The translations under genes were made by a program, and so were the position numbers. Below are positions 44,543 to 53,145 of a DNA stretch of 64,000 nucleotides, piece after piece. The notes under the pieces were generated by a model that saw only the letters and a list, made by a program, of their open reading frames with translations, was not told the DNA's origin and did no database searches. Source of the stretch: Candidatus Anaerostipes excrementavium (GTDB taxonomy: Bacteria > Bacillota > Clostridia > Lachnospirales > Lachnospiraceae); NCBI GenBank assembly GCA_019114985.1, contig DXEM01000034.1, positions 48,676 through 112,675 of the forward strand. The letters run 5' to 3'. The number at the start of each line of letters is the position of its first letter. Position 1 is the first letter of the stretch.

Positions 44543-45945
44543 TCATTGCAGTCGTAGGATCCGGCGGAAAAACAACAAGGATTCATATGCTTTGTGATCA
44601 ATATGTATCACAGGGAAAAAAAGTATTGATTACGACCACGACCCATATGCTGGCAGAGGAAGAGACGATTTTTGCCAATTCTTTGGATGAAATAAAGAGT
44701 CAATTGGATGAAACGGGATGGTGTATGGCAGGTTCTCATATAACGGAATCTTCGAAAATGGGACCATTGCCGGAACCATTGTTTCGGGCTGCAGCAAAAA
44801 TCGCAGACGTGGTTTTAGTAGAAGCGGATGGCTCCAGAGGTCTGCCTGTCAAATATCCGGCTTCCTATGAACCGGTGATACCGGATCAGACAGATGAGAT
44901 TCATGTGGTGGTAGGTTTGTCAGCCCTTGAGAAAACCTGTGGGGAAGCCGCTCACAGAAAAGAGTTGGTTCTTTCCTGTCTTTCAATCAAGGAAAATGAT
45001 CCATTAAAACCGGAGCATCTTCAAAAGCTTGTGACAGAAGGATATCAAAAGCCATTGAAACAACAATTTCCAAAGGCATTGGTAAAGATCTGTCCGGGAC
45101 AGGTGAATACCTTGTATGAAAAAGTGATTGCCAGGTTTCTGCAGGAAGAAAAGGATGTTTCCCTCATACAAAAGGAATGGTTTTCTTCTCAGCCAAAATT
45201 AGTGATCTTTGGCGCCGGACATGTAGCAAATCAACTTTTAAAATTGGCAAAATTTCTGGATTTTTATACGGTCGTTTTGGATGACCGGGAGGAATTTGCA
45301 AACAAAGACAGACTTTTGGAAGCGGATGAAGTGCATTGCTGTGACTTTGAGCATTGTGAAAAATACCTGCCGGAAGGGGATGGTCATTATTATGTCGTTG
45401 TCACCAGGGGACACGCAGCCGATGAGATTTGTGTAAAAAAGGTTTTGCAAAGATCCTATGCTTATCTTGGAATGATTGGAAGCAAGAAGAAAGTTGCAGC
45501 GACATTCGATTCTTTAAGAAAACAAGGTTTTTTAGAAGAAGATATTGATCAGATCCATGCGCCGATCGGGCTTTCTATCGGGGCGAGAACTCCGGAAGAG
45601 ATTGCGGTCAGCATCGCTGCAGAATTAATTCAGATCAAAAATCAAGGAACGGTCAGCACGATGACAAAAGAACTATCGGAAACAAACGAGAATGGGACCC
45701 TTTGCATCATTACTCAGAAACATGGATCCTCTCCGAGAGGCGTAGGCAGTATGATGCTTGTGGGAGCTGAAAAGATCATCGGAAGTATTGGAGGCGGCGT
45801 TTTAGAAAAGGAAGTCATCGAAACAGCGCCGCAGATCCAAAAGATCACAGAAATAGAATATTCTTTATCCAATGAAGAAAGTGCAAAACTTGGCATGATC
45901 TGCGGCGGCACAAATCGAATCTTGTTCGTGCCAATTTCATCATGA
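44539..45945 (+). CDS. YqeC-XdhC fusion for Se-Mo hydroxylase maturation
   Basis: A 468-residue fusion. Residues 1-210 match YqeC with a P-loop VVGSGGKTT and VLVEADGSRGLPVKYP. Residues 220-468 match XdhC: a Rossmann part IFGAGHVANQL and MIGSKKKV first, then the XdhC/CoxI part KHGSSPRGVGSMML and SIGGGVLE. This order is the reverse of common XdhC proteins. XdhC protects and inserts the sulfurated Mo cofactor. Start overlaps the upstream stop (ATGA). Last gene of the operon. Confidence 0.9.
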   Translation: MIIAVVGSGGKTTRIHMLCDQYVSQGKKVLITTTTHMLAEEETIFANSLDEIKSQLDETGWCMAGSHITESSKMGPLPEPLFRAAAKIADVVLVEADGSRGLPVKYPASYEPVIPDQTDEIHVVVGLSALEKTCGEAAHRKELVLSCLSIKENDPLKPEHLQKLVTEGYQKPLKQQFPKALVKICPGQVNTLYEKVIARFLQEEKDVSLIQKEWFSSQPKLVIFGAGHVANQLLKLAKFLDFYTVVLDDREEFANKDRLLEADEVHCCDFEHCEKYLPEGDGHYYVVVTRGHAADEICVKKVLQRSYAYLGMIGSKKKVAATFDSLRKQGFLEEDIDQIHAPIGLSIGARTPEEIAVSIAAELIQIKNQGTVSTMTKELSETNENGTLCIITQKHGSSPRGVGSMMLVGAEKIIGSIGGGVLEKEVIETAPQIQKITEIEYSLSNEESAKLGMICGGTNRILFVPISS

Positions 45946-46025
45946 TCTTTTCAGATAGATAAGCAAAAGTTTCTGTGGTATACTAAAAGAAATAATCGAA
46001 ATCGATCTGAGAGGTTGTGAATAAA

Positions 46026-46394
46026 ATGATCAACAATGAAATTAATGCCATTAAAGATAGGATCCGTTTGACAGTTATGCCTAAACGTATTTATTTATTC
46101 GGATCTTTTGCAAAAGATACTTATGATGAAGATAGTGATTATGATTTTTATGTAGTTGTTCCAGATGATGCAGGAAATAAAATCGAACTATCTCAACAAG
46201 TATATAAAGCATTACGTGGAATTCGAAAACGTCCGGTTGATATTGTGGTAGGATATGAATCCTCCTTTGATGAAAGAGCAAAAGAAAATACGCTTGAAAA
46301 AATTGTAGAACAGGAGGGTATATTGTTGTATGAAATATTAGAATCTCGGAATGAAGATATGGATGGAGTGGATCATGATTCAAAAGAAATCTAG
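46026..46394 (+). CDS. MNT-type minimal nucleotidyltransferase
   Basis: A 122-residue protein with the core RIYLFGSFAKDT (GSF/GS motif) and SDYDFYVVV (D-x-D), then RPVDIVVGY with the third acid. MNT proteins usually pair with a HEPN protein as an antitoxin-type AMPylating enzyme. No HEPN gene follows; only 120 bp separate it from a terminator. ATG 46026 is preferred over GTG 46017 for ribosome-site spacing. It is probably an orphan of a MNT-HEPN module. Confidence 0.78.
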   Translation: MINNEINAIKDRIRLTVMPKRIYLFGSFAKDTYDEDSDYDFYVVVPDDAGNKIELSQQVYKALRGIRKRPVDIVVGYESSFDERAKENTLEKIVEQEGILLYEILESRNEDMDGVDHDSKEI

Positions 46395-46481
46395 CAGCAT
46401 AATACACCTTGACTACGCTCCGAAAGCCGTATAATATCAAAAGATAATTATCATTAAATGCGTAACATACCATAATAGATT

Positions 46482-46514
46482 GAGATCGCAGGCAGTCTAT
46501 CCGCCTGCGATCTC
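46482..46514. terminator. Bidirectional terminator before MATE 3
   Basis: GAGATCGCAGGC (46482-46493) pairs perfectly with GCCTGCGATCTC (46503-46514), followed by TTTGTT. It lies between the convergent nucleotidyltransferase and MATE 3 genes. Confidence 0.75.
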
Positions 46515-46518
46515 TTTG

Positions 46519-47847
46519 TTACTTCTTACCGGTCAAAATGGAATTACAGGATAGCAGCGATACAAGCATAGAAGCCGCCGCTGCGCATATGTGGCTGACA
46601 AGTACAGCAGCCCATATTCCGTTTAATCCAAAGCCGAATGACGAAAGGAAATATGCCAAAGGCATACGGACAACGATATAGTAGAAAATCATTAAGAACA
46701 TACTTTTATCGGGCTTACCCAAACCATTTAATACGCCAAGGAAGCAATTGGTAACTGTGTTTAAAACATAGCCAATACTTACAGTTAAAAAATACGTACG
46801 AACAATCGCTGCGGTATCTGTACTACTTACAAAAAAGCCGGAGAGCTGTCTTGAAAATATCACTATAACACAGGAAAGAGTGAGAAGCAGTACACACCCA
46901 TATTTCAAAGCACATTTTAAGTAATCTTTTGCGCGGTCAATTCGCTGTCCGCCGATACATTGACCTACGATAGCAGTTAAGACCATATTGAGCGCCATAG
47001 CTGGATAAAAAAGAATTGTTTCTAGTTTTCCCGTAATTCCATACGCTGCAATGGCAGTAATACTATATGTACTTACCAGTGCGGTTAAAAATGTTGTGCT
47101 TACCGCAGGAATACTTTGCTGAATGACAGACGGTATTGCTTTCCCAATAATCGGCAAAATATCTGCTTTATTAAACCAAGTAATATGCAAAGAAAAGAGT
47201 TTTTTCCTTTGCAAATATATAACCATGAAAATTAAGCAAATGCCCTGTGAGAGCAAAGTTGCAATCGCTGCACCATGAAAGCCAATGAAATGGATAAAAA
47301 CAGGGTCAAGAATTGCGTTTAATACGGTTGACACAAGCATAGCAGCAGCTTGAAACATGGAATTTCCGAAACTCCGTAAAACAGCAGTAAAATACAGATA
47401 CAGATAAACTGCTAAATATCCAAGAATATAAATAGAAAGATAGCTGTATGCCATTGCATACGTTTCTGACGGAGTATTCAAAGCAGTTAAAATATATGGC
47501 AGAAATATTTCAAGCGCCAAAGTTATCATCAAGGAAAAGATAATCGCGGCGATAAATGAAGTGGCAATCAAACTCTCTGCTCGTTTTTGATTTTTTGCGC
47601 CGATTGCCTGTGAGAGTAAAATAGAAATACCGTTTGTCGCTCCCATTGCAACGGATGTTAGGATTAAAATAATCGGTGTAGAGTTTGTTAAAGCGGCATA
47701 TGCACTTTCACCTAAAAGGTTTCCAATCCATAAGCTATCCACGAGGTTATAAGCCATGTTTAAGAACATCGCCGCAATCATGGGCAGTGCCATGGCCATT
47801 AAGCATCGTTTTGTATTTCCTCCGATAAAATCAATTTCTGTTCTCAT
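46519..47847 (-). CDS. MATE-family efflux transporter 3
   Basis: A 442-residue twelve-helix MATE exporter (PMIAAMFLNMAYNLVDSLWIG, SQAIGAKNQKRAES, LGKPDKSMFLMIFYY). AAAGGAAG precedes ATG 47847. It lies 90 bp downstream of a TetR gene on the same strand, with the palindrome TGAATATCATTCA between them, so the pair looks like a drug-responsive efflux unit. Confidence 0.9.
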   Translation of the reverse strand: MRTEIDFIGGNTKRCLMAMALPMIAAMFLNMAYNLVDSLWIGNLLGESAYAALTNSTPIILILTSVAMGATNGISILLSQAIGAKNQKRAESLIATSFIAAIIFSLMITLALEIFLPYILTALNTPSETYAMAYSYLSIYILGYLAVYLYLYFTAVLRSFGNSMFQAAAMLVSTVLNAILDPVFIHFIGFHGAAIATLLSQGICLIFMVIYLQRKKLFSLHITWFNKADILPIIGKAIPSVIQQSIPAVSTTFLTALVSTYSITAIAAYGITGKLETILFYPAMALNMVLTAIVGQCIGGQRIDRAKDYLKCALKYGCVLLLTLSCVIVIFSRQLSGFFVSSTDTAAIVRTYFLTVSIGYVLNTVTNCFLGVLNGLGKPDKSMFLMIFYYIVVRMPLAYFLSSFGFGLNGIWAAVLVSHICAAAASMLVSLLSCNSILTGKK

Positions 47848-47872
47848 TTAAATCTTCCTTTCTTTAAGTGAG

Positions 47873-47885
47873 TGAATATCATTCA
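47873..47885 (-). promoter_or_regulatory. TetR operator copy 2, upstream of MATE 3
   Basis: TGAAT-ATC-ATTCA, the same 13-bp palindrome (in reverse) as the one on the tetR promoter, 26 bp before the MATE start. Confidence 0.75.
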
Positions 47886-47937
47886 TTATTGAGCTATAAT
47901 TATAGCCCCCTACCACGAGAGAAGCAGGGAGCTGCAA

Positions 47938-48498
47938 TTATAACCGCAGCGCATAGATTAAAAATTCACGAATATGTTTTTCTTTTTCTTCTGCGGTATA
48001 ATTCTTGCTAAGTAAAATGCCTATTTGACCGTAAACGCAAAATAAAGCCGCTGACCTTGTGTCATCTATGCTGATTTCACCTTTTTTCTTTGCATGTTCC
48101 AGTACATTAGCAACTACCCTCGAAAGTTTCTCGCAGACTTTTAAGGTCAGTTGATCGTGAAATTTTTTGTTCTCCACAACATGAAGCGTTTTATAGTAAG
48201 TATTATCTTCTGTTTCCACCATAATGGGCATTGTTTCAATAAATTCTTTCAATGTCATTTTATTATGGCGTGATGAAACAGAAAAGCGGCTTACAAGTTT
48301 CTCGGCATATTGCTCAATCGCGCTATCAAAAAGAGCTTCTTTCGACGGGAAATATCGGTAGCACAATCCCTGTGCAACGCCTATGTTTTTTGCAATATCG
48401 GCAATAGAAGTTTTTTCATAGCCTTTTTCATAGAAAAGCCGCATAGCTGTATCTAATATTTCCTGTTTACGTTCCTCTGGTTCCTTCGTAATACGCAT
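47938..48498 (-). CDS. TetR-family regulator
   Basis: A 186-residue repressor. HTH region is ILDTAMRLFYEKGYEKTSIA then IAKNIGVAQGLCYRYFPSKE (near 12-50), typical of TetR. The ligand domain is residues 60-186. ATG 48498 follows AAAGGAGGTTCGGT; the frame runs upstream to 48519 without a site. A 17-bp palindrome overlaps its own -35 and a second copy lies before MATE 3. Confidence 0.92.
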   Translation of the reverse strand: MRITKEPEERKQEILDTAMRLFYEKGYEKTSIADIAKNIGVAQGLCYRYFPSKEALFDSAIEQYAEKLVSRFSVSSRHNKMTLKEFIETMPIMVETEDNTYYKTLHVVENKKFHDQLTLKVCEKLSRVVANVLEHAKKKGEISIDDTRSAALFCVYGQIGILLSKNYTAEEKEKHIREFLIYALRL

Positions 48499-48521
48499 AC
48501 CGAACCTCCTTTCTAACAAAC

Positions 48522-48565
48522 ATCATAACACGTCTTTTTTTTAAAGTCAATGAATGATATTCATT
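48522..48565 (-). promoter_or_regulatory. tetR promoter and operator copy 1
   Basis: Minus-strand -35 TTGACT (48550-48545), 17-bp spacer, -10 TATGAT (48527-48522). AATGAAT-GAT-ATTCATT (48549-48565) abuts the -35, so bound repressor would block it. Confidence 0.82.
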
Positions 48566-48645
48566 CAAAAAACTTTAAAAATAATTTTCGTATTTAGAAG
48601 ATTGCCTGTAGTAGAAAAAAGGGGATTCTTTTTATAATTTTATCA

Positions 48646-49074
48646 TTAACTGATGGCATTATAATGATCTAATAATTGCTGCAATGTAATATTTTCCATC
48701 TGTTGCTTCACAGCCTGTCCAATTTTACGATAAGGTTCTTTTAGTACAGATTCTATACGGCTTCCAACAGGACAATGATCCGAAGGATTTGGGTGTAATC
48801 CGATGAAATGTTCCAGACCTTCTGGCTCCAGTGCGTGGTAAACTTCCCACAAAGTAAGTTCTGATGGAATGCACTGCAAATGAGCACCTCCGACGCCGCG
48901 TACAACAGAAATGATATTGGCTTTTTGCAATGCGTTTAGAATGCTTCGAATCGCAGCTGAATTGCATCCGGTACTCTTGGCAAGCAATTCGCTGGTCACT
49001 TTCACCTTCTCTTCATATTGGGCAATGAAAATTAGACAATGGAGTGCAATGGAGCATTTGGTATTCAGTCTCAA
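48646..49074 (-). CDS. Rrf2-family regulator
   Basis: A 142-residue Rrf2-type winged-helix protein (NTKCSIALHCLIFIAQYE, STGCNSAAIRSILNALQKAN, VRGVGGAHLQ). It has scattered cysteines (Cys44, Cys68, Cys100 region) but not the three-Cys spacing of IscR, so an Fe-S cluster is doubtful; redox sensing is possible as in YwnA/YodB-like members. It starts with TTG, 7 bp after GGAAGGAG. It is divergent from an EFR1-type flavoprotein whose promoter overlaps two palindromes. Confidence 0.85.
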   Translation of the reverse strand: MRLNTKCSIALHCLIFIAQYEEKVKVTSELLAKSTGCNSAAIRSILNALQKANIISVVRGVGGAHLQCIPSELTLWEVYHALEPEGLEHFIGLHPNPSDHCPVGSRIESVLKEPYRKIGQAVKQQMENITLQQLLDHYNAIS

Positions 49075-49101
49075 AATGATTCTCCTTCCGTTTTTTATGA
49101 T

Positions 49102-49173
49102 TATACTGCATTTTCATATCGTTGTAAATATTGACATTACAACAGATAAGGAGTACAATTTACGTTGTAAATA
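49102..49173. promoter_or_regulatory. Divergent promoters and palindromes between Rrf2 and flavoprotein genes
   Basis: Plus: TTGACA (49133-49138), 17-bp spacer, TACAAT (49156-49161). Minus: TTTACA (49130-49125), 17-bp spacer, TATAAT (49107-49102). TTGTAA..TTACAA (49124-49144) overlaps both -35s; TACAA-N6-TTGTA (49156-49171) covers the plus -10. Confidence 0.8.
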
Positions 49174-49210
49174 ATAAATGTACAATAAGATGTGATAGGG
49201 AGGATATGGT

Positions 49211-49972
49211 ATGATTCATACAGTTTGTTACTATGTTTTCAGTCCTACCGGCGGTACGAAAAAAGCCGGAGAAATTTTTTGCAGGAGTATTGCTGCAAAT
49301 GTGAAAACTGTGGATTTGGGAGGACATGATCAGAAAGCGGAAAATCCGGAAGGAGATCTTGCAGTGATGGCGGTTCCGGTTTTTGGCGGCAGAGTCCCGA
49401 ATATTGCAGCAGAAAGGTTAAAAAAACTGGATGGAAAAGGAATGAAAACGGTGACTTTAGTTGTCTACGGAAACAGAGCCTATGAGGATGCTCTTTTAGA
49501 GTTAAATCAAACGGCAAAAGAACAGGGGTTTCAAGTAATTGCATCTGCAGCGTTGATTGCGCAGCATTCTATAGTACCGGAAGTCGGCGAGGGAAGACCG
49601 GATGCAGATGATCAGAAAGAAATCATGGATTTTGCACAAAAAGTACTGAATAAAATTCAAGCGGATCAGGAAGGGAAAATAGAAGTTCCCGGAAATTATC
49701 CTTATAAAGACGCAATGAATGCGCCGGCGGCGCCAATTTCCCTGCCTTCTTGTAATCAGTGCGGAAAATGCGCGGAGGTCTGTCCAACCGAAGCGATTTC
49801 CATCAAGGATGGAGATGTGACAACAGAGACAGAAAAATGTATTTTATGTATGGCTTGTACAGCGGCGTGTCCGAAACATGTGCGTATTTTGCCGCCGCCT
49901 GTGCAGGAAATGATGGAGCAGAAGTTAGGTGCGCTGAAAACCGTCCATAAAGAAAACAAGTTCTTTTTATAA
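49211..49972 (+). CDS. EFR1-type flavodoxin-ferredoxin protein
   Basis: A 253-residue cytosolic fusion. The flavodoxin part (1-160) has the FMN loop VFSPTGGTKKAG and PVFGGRVPN. The C-terminal part (175-235) has two 4Fe-4S sites, CNQCGKCAEVCP and CILCMACTAACP. EFR1-type proteins shuttle electrons in anaerobes. GGGAGG precedes the start. Probably controlled by the divergent Rrf2 protein. Confidence 0.9.
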   Translation: MIHTVCYYVFSPTGGTKKAGEIFCRSIAANVKTVDLGGHDQKAENPEGDLAVMAVPVFGGRVPNIAAERLKKLDGKGMKTVTLVVYGNRAYEDALLELNQTAKEQGFQVIASAALIAQHSIVPEVGEGRPDADDQKEIMDFAQKVLNKIQADQEGKIEVPGNYPYKDAMNAPAAPISLPSCNQCGKCAEVCPTEAISIKDGDVTTETEKCILCMACTAACPKHVRILPPPVQEMMEQKLGALKTVHKENKFFL

Positions 49973-49977
49973 ATAAG

Positions 49978-50136
49978 AAAGAATCCTGCTTTGCTGGATT
50001 CTCCGCCTGCGGCGAGTCGCTTCAGCGACGTTTTCCCCATCGTCGCAGTGCGATCCTCGCGGAGCGTTTTATTTCATAGGAACGAAGATTCCTATGAAAT
50101 AAGCAGTCACCTCTCCCTAACAAAGAGAGAGGTGAC
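49978..50136 (+). repeat. Hairpin-rich dispersed repeat, copy 1
   Basis: Three hairpins: AGAATCC/GGATTCT just after the flavoprotein gene (probable terminator), a GC-rich block 50011-50102, and TCACCTCTC/GAGAGAGGTGA (about 50107-50135). The middle block contains GTCGCTTCAGCGAC and TTTATTTCATAGGAAC...CCTATGAAATAA and recurs inverted at 63858-64000. This stretch holds no gene. Confidence 0.85.
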
Positions 50137-50202
50137 GAAATAATAATAATATTCATAATTCCCTATTCTTAACTGTTAAATATGGAAACAGACGCAAAGG
50201 AT

Positions 50203-50724
50203 TTAGTCGATATAGTATACCCAGTTTTTTTTACGCGCTGGTACCTTCGGATATTCTCCGTCAACGTACCCAAGAACACAATGCCCTATGCCTTCATATT
50301 CGCCCTCAATTCCCAAAGACTTTAAAAGTTGTTTTCCCTCCGGGCGTTCAAATTCTTCTTTCGCCCTGTGTATCCAACAACTTCCAATTCCTAAAGAATG
50401 AGCAGCAAGCATAAGGTTTCCTATAACCAAACTACCGTCATACACATGATTAACCAAAGTCTTATCTGCCAGTACAATTAAGACGACAGGCGCACCGTAA
50501 AAAGGGTCGCTTGTTGTTCCCATGATTTCTGCGTTCAATTTGGATAATTGATTTCTAACATCTTTATTTGTTATGGCAATAATAATAGGAGATTGCTTAT
50601 TCATACCCGTTGCTGCATAAGTTCCTGCGGTAACAATCTGCTCTATAATGTCTTTTGAAATCATATCCGGCTTGAATTTCCGAATACTTCTTCTGTTTTT
50701 AATTGCTTCAATAACATTTTCCAT
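50203..50724 (-). CDS. Nitroreductase-family flavoprotein
   Basis: A 173-residue FMN-dependent oxidoreductase. NRRSIRKFKPDMIS is the N-terminal FMN-binding signature, with AGTYAATGMNKQSP and the later GIGSCWIHRAK. The family reduces nitro compounds, quinones or flavin. ATG 50724 follows AAAAAGGAGGTAAATC; a longer frame to 50820 lacks a site. Two inverted repeats lie in its leader and upstream region. Confidence 0.9.
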   Translation of the reverse strand: MENVIEAIKNRRSIRKFKPDMISKDIIEQIVTAGTYAATGMNKQSPIIIAITNKDVRNQLSKLNAEIMGTTSDPFYGAPVVLIVLADKTLVNHVYDGSLVIGNLMLAAHSLGIGSCWIHRAKEEFERPEGKQLLKSLGIEGEYEGIGHCVLGYVDGEYPKVPARKKNWVYYID

Positions 50725-50745
50725 TTGATTTACCTCCTTTTTCAG

Positions 50746-50849
50746 AACGAGATCACCTCTCGTTGACTTATATCCGACTTTATTATATCCTTTGTATAGC
50801 ATAGAAACAAGTACGCACATTTACAGCATGTACTCTACTTAAGTAGAGT
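50746..50849 (-). promoter_or_regulatory. Nitroreductase promoter with two inverted repeats
   Basis: Minus-strand -35 TTGTTT (50810-50805), 17-bp spacer, -10 TATAAT (50787-50782). ACTCTACTTAAGTAGAGT (50832-50849) is a perfect 18-bp palindrome upstream of the -35. AACGAGA-TCACC-TCTCGTT (50746-50764) lies in the leader. Confidence 0.72.
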
Positions 50850-50895
50850 TAAAGAGATGAAAGCAGGTAAAAAGATAAAATACTGCAAAATTGAA

Positions 50896-50944
50896 AATCC
50901 CCTCAAAACAGGATTCTTTTTTATGTCTCCTGTCTGAGGGGATT
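50896..50944 (-). terminator. Terminator after sstT
   Basis: AATCCCCTCA (50896-50905) pairs with TGAGGGGATT (near 50935-50944) with a second inner stem ACAGGA/TCCTGT. On the minus strand it is followed by TTTCAATTTT. Confidence 0.75.
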
Positions 50945-50964
50945 GTTTTATTTTATATCATTTT

Positions 50965-52209
50965 TTATTCTGCGGACTGTTTTGGTACTAATACAATCTC
51001 TTCACCGGCTTTTCTTTTGTTATAGAGCTCTGCAGTAGCAGTCATCAGCACATCGGAAGAAGAATTCAATGCGGTTTCCATAGAATCCTGGATTACTCCG
51101 ATAATAAAACCTACACCAACCACCTGCATGGCAATATCGTTTGGAATTCCGAATAAAGAACATGCCAGCGGAATCAAGAGCAGGGAACCTCCCGCAACAC
51201 CGGATGCACCGCATGCAGATATTGTAGCAAGGATGCTTAAAATAAATGCTGTAGGGAGATCTACACTGATGCCAAGAGTATTAGCTGCTGCCAGTGACAT
51301 AACCGTAATTGTGATGGCTGCACCGTCCATATTGATCGTAGCTCCCAAAGGGATGGAAACAGAATAATTATCTTTATCCAATCCCAGACGTTCACAAAGA
51401 TCCATATTCATTGGAATATTTGCAGCGGAACTTCTTGTAAAGAAAGCCGTAAGTCCGCTTTCTTTCAGACATTTAAATACCAAAGGATAAGGATTCTTCC
51501 TCAGGCATAAGAAAACCAAAAATGGATTTGTGATCAAAGAACAAAACAGCATGCATCCAATTAATAAGAGAAGCAGTTTTCCATAATCCGTAAAGATCGT
51601 AAGACCATTGGATGAAACCGTGTTAAATACCAAACCGAAAATACCAAATGGAGCACAGGAAATAATCCAGTGAACGGCTTTTGTCACGCCGTCAGACAGA
51701 TCCACAAGGAACTGTTTGCTGGTAGCGGAGGCGAATTTCAGCGCCATACCGAAAATAACAGCCCATGCCAAAATACCGATATAATTTGCATTCGCCAATG
51801 CGTCGATCGGATTGGCTACAATGTTCATAAGAAGATTTTTTAACACTTCCGCAATACCGCTTGGAGGAGTCACATCAGACGCTGCCTCGGTTAAAGTCAA
51901 AGTCTGTGGGAACAGGAAGCTTCCCGTTACGGCAACAAAGGCTCCAATAAAGGTACTTACCATGTAAAGCACGATAACGGTTTTCATGTTCTTTGCGCCG
52001 CTTTCTTTTGCATTTGCAAGAGAAGACATAACCAGAACAAATACGAGAATCGGAGCCACAGACCGAAGAGCTCCGACGAATAAGTCTCCAAGAAGAGCGA
52101 TGACGGTTGCTTTTGGAGCTGCGATTCCAAGGATCGCACCAAGCACTAAACCAATGACAATCCGAGTGATCAAACTCAATGAACTCCATTTAGAGATCAG
52201 ATTTTTCAT
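50965..52209 (-). CDS. sstT: Serine/threonine:sodium symporter
   Basis: A 414-residue member of the dicarboxylate/amino acid:cation symporter family (DAACS). The start [20 protein letters not shown] and the substrate and ion region [20 protein letters not shown] are very close to SstT, as is [15 protein letters not shown] [12 protein letters not shown]. It imports serine and threonine with Na+. GAAAGAAGG precedes the start. It has its own promoter on the minus strand. Confidence 0.92.
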   Translation of the reverse strand: MKNLISKWSSLSLITRIVIGLVLGAILGIAAPKATVIALLGDLFVGALRSVAPILVFVLVMSSLANAKESGAKNMKTVIVLYMVSTFIGAFVAVTGSFLFPQTLTLTEAASDVTPPSGIAEVLKNLLMNIVANPIDALANANYIGILAWAVIFGMALKFASATSKQFLVDLSDGVTKAVHWIISCAPFGIFGLVFNTVSSNGLTIFTDYGKLLLLLIGCMLFCSLITNPFLVFLCLRKNPYPLVFKCLKESGLTAFFTRSSAANIPMNMDLCERLGLDKDNYSVSIPLGATINMDGAAITITVMSLAAANTLGISVDLPTAFILSILATISACGASGVAGGSLLLIPLACSLFGIPNDIAMQVVGVGFIIGVIQDSMETALNSSSDVLMTATAELYNKRKAGEEIVLVPKQSAE

Positions 52210-52280
52210 AATATTCCTTCTTTCGTTTTATAATTTCAAAGCTTTTTCTATTCTGGGATAGAAAAAACAATACTTTTGCT

Positions 52281-52309
52281 ATTATAATGATAAATTTGAG
52301 CCTCGTCAA
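52281..52309 (-). promoter_or_regulatory. sstT promoter
   Basis: On the minus strand: -35 TTGACG (52309-52304), 17-bp spacer, -10 TATAAT (52286-52281). No operator-like palindrome noticed. Confidence 0.75.
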
Positions 52310-52367
52310 TGAATCTTGACAAAAAAATGTCTTTTTTTGAGAAACGAGTGTTCGCGATTGAAGTACA

Positions 52368-52396
52368 TTGTGTCCAAATCAGAGAAATGCTATAAT
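52368..52396 (+). promoter_or_regulatory. Promoter of the two-component operon
   Basis: TTGTGT (52368-52373), 17-bp spacer, TATAAT (52391-52396), 38 bp before the response regulator start with AAAGGAG. Confidence 0.75.
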
Positions 52397-52434
52397 ATCC
52401 CAGAGAGAAAAAAACTTATACTAAAGGAGTCGAT

Positions 52435-53145
52435 ATGACAGATATTTTATTATTGGAAGATGATGAAAGTGTGAATCGAGGAATCGAATTTACACTTCAA
52501 AAAGCAGGATATCGGGTGGTTTCTGTTTTTACGATATCAAAGGCCAGGAAAATTTTGGCCGAAGAAGCACAAATTCCTATGCTGATCTGTGATGTGAATC
52601 TTCCGGACGGCAGAGGAACAGATTTGATTGCAGAGATTAGGAATTGCGACCACAAGATGCACATCATTTGCCTGACAGCTCTGGATCAGGAGATGGATCA
52701 GGTCCTTGGGTATGAAGCCGGAGCGGATGATTATGTGACCAAGCCTTTCAGCCTCTCTGTGCTGCTTTTAAAAGTGAACGCTTTTTTTCGGAAACAGCAA
52801 AACGGGGAACCTGGAAATATCATACAATCCGGATCACTGCGTGCAGATTTAGATGCAATGAAGCTATATCGAGAGAACAAAGAGATTTCTCTGACAAAAA
52901 ATGAGTGGAAAATGTTTTGTATGTTTGTAAATCATCCGAAACAGATTTTATCAAAAGCACAGATCCTAGATCAGCTTTTTGATATGGAAGGAGATTTTGT
53001 GGACGAGAATACTCTGGCAGTCTATGTTCGCAGATTGCGGGGAAAAGTGGAGACAGATCCGTCCCAACCGAAATTTATCAAAAATATCCGCGGCATTGGA
53101 TATGTATGGGATTATCCATGTGAGCGGCAGGGAGGGAGAGTATGA
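52435..53145 (+). CDS. OmpR-family response regulator
   Basis: A 236-residue regulator. Receiver domain 1-115 with acidic pocket LLEDDES, phospho-Asp in LICDVNLPDG (about 52), TALD and VTKPFSL (Lys). Winged-helix DNA-binding domain 130-230 (LTKNEWKMFCMFVNHPK, VYVRRLRGKVE, IRGIGYVW). It overlaps the histidine kinase start by 4 bp and precedes an ABC exporter, the BceRS/VraRS-like layout for antimicrobial peptide response. Confidence 0.92.
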   Translation: MTDILLLEDDESVNRGIEFTLQKAGYRVVSVFTISKARKILAEEAQIPMLICDVNLPDGRGTDLIAEIRNCDHKMHIICLTALDQEMDQVLGYEAGADDYVTKPFSLSVLLLKVNAFFRKQQNGEPGNIIQSGSLRADLDAMKLYRENKEISLTKNEWKMFCMFVNHPKQILSKAQILDQLFDMEGDFVDENTLAVYVRRLRGKVETDPSQPKFIKNIRGIGYVWDYPCERQGGRV

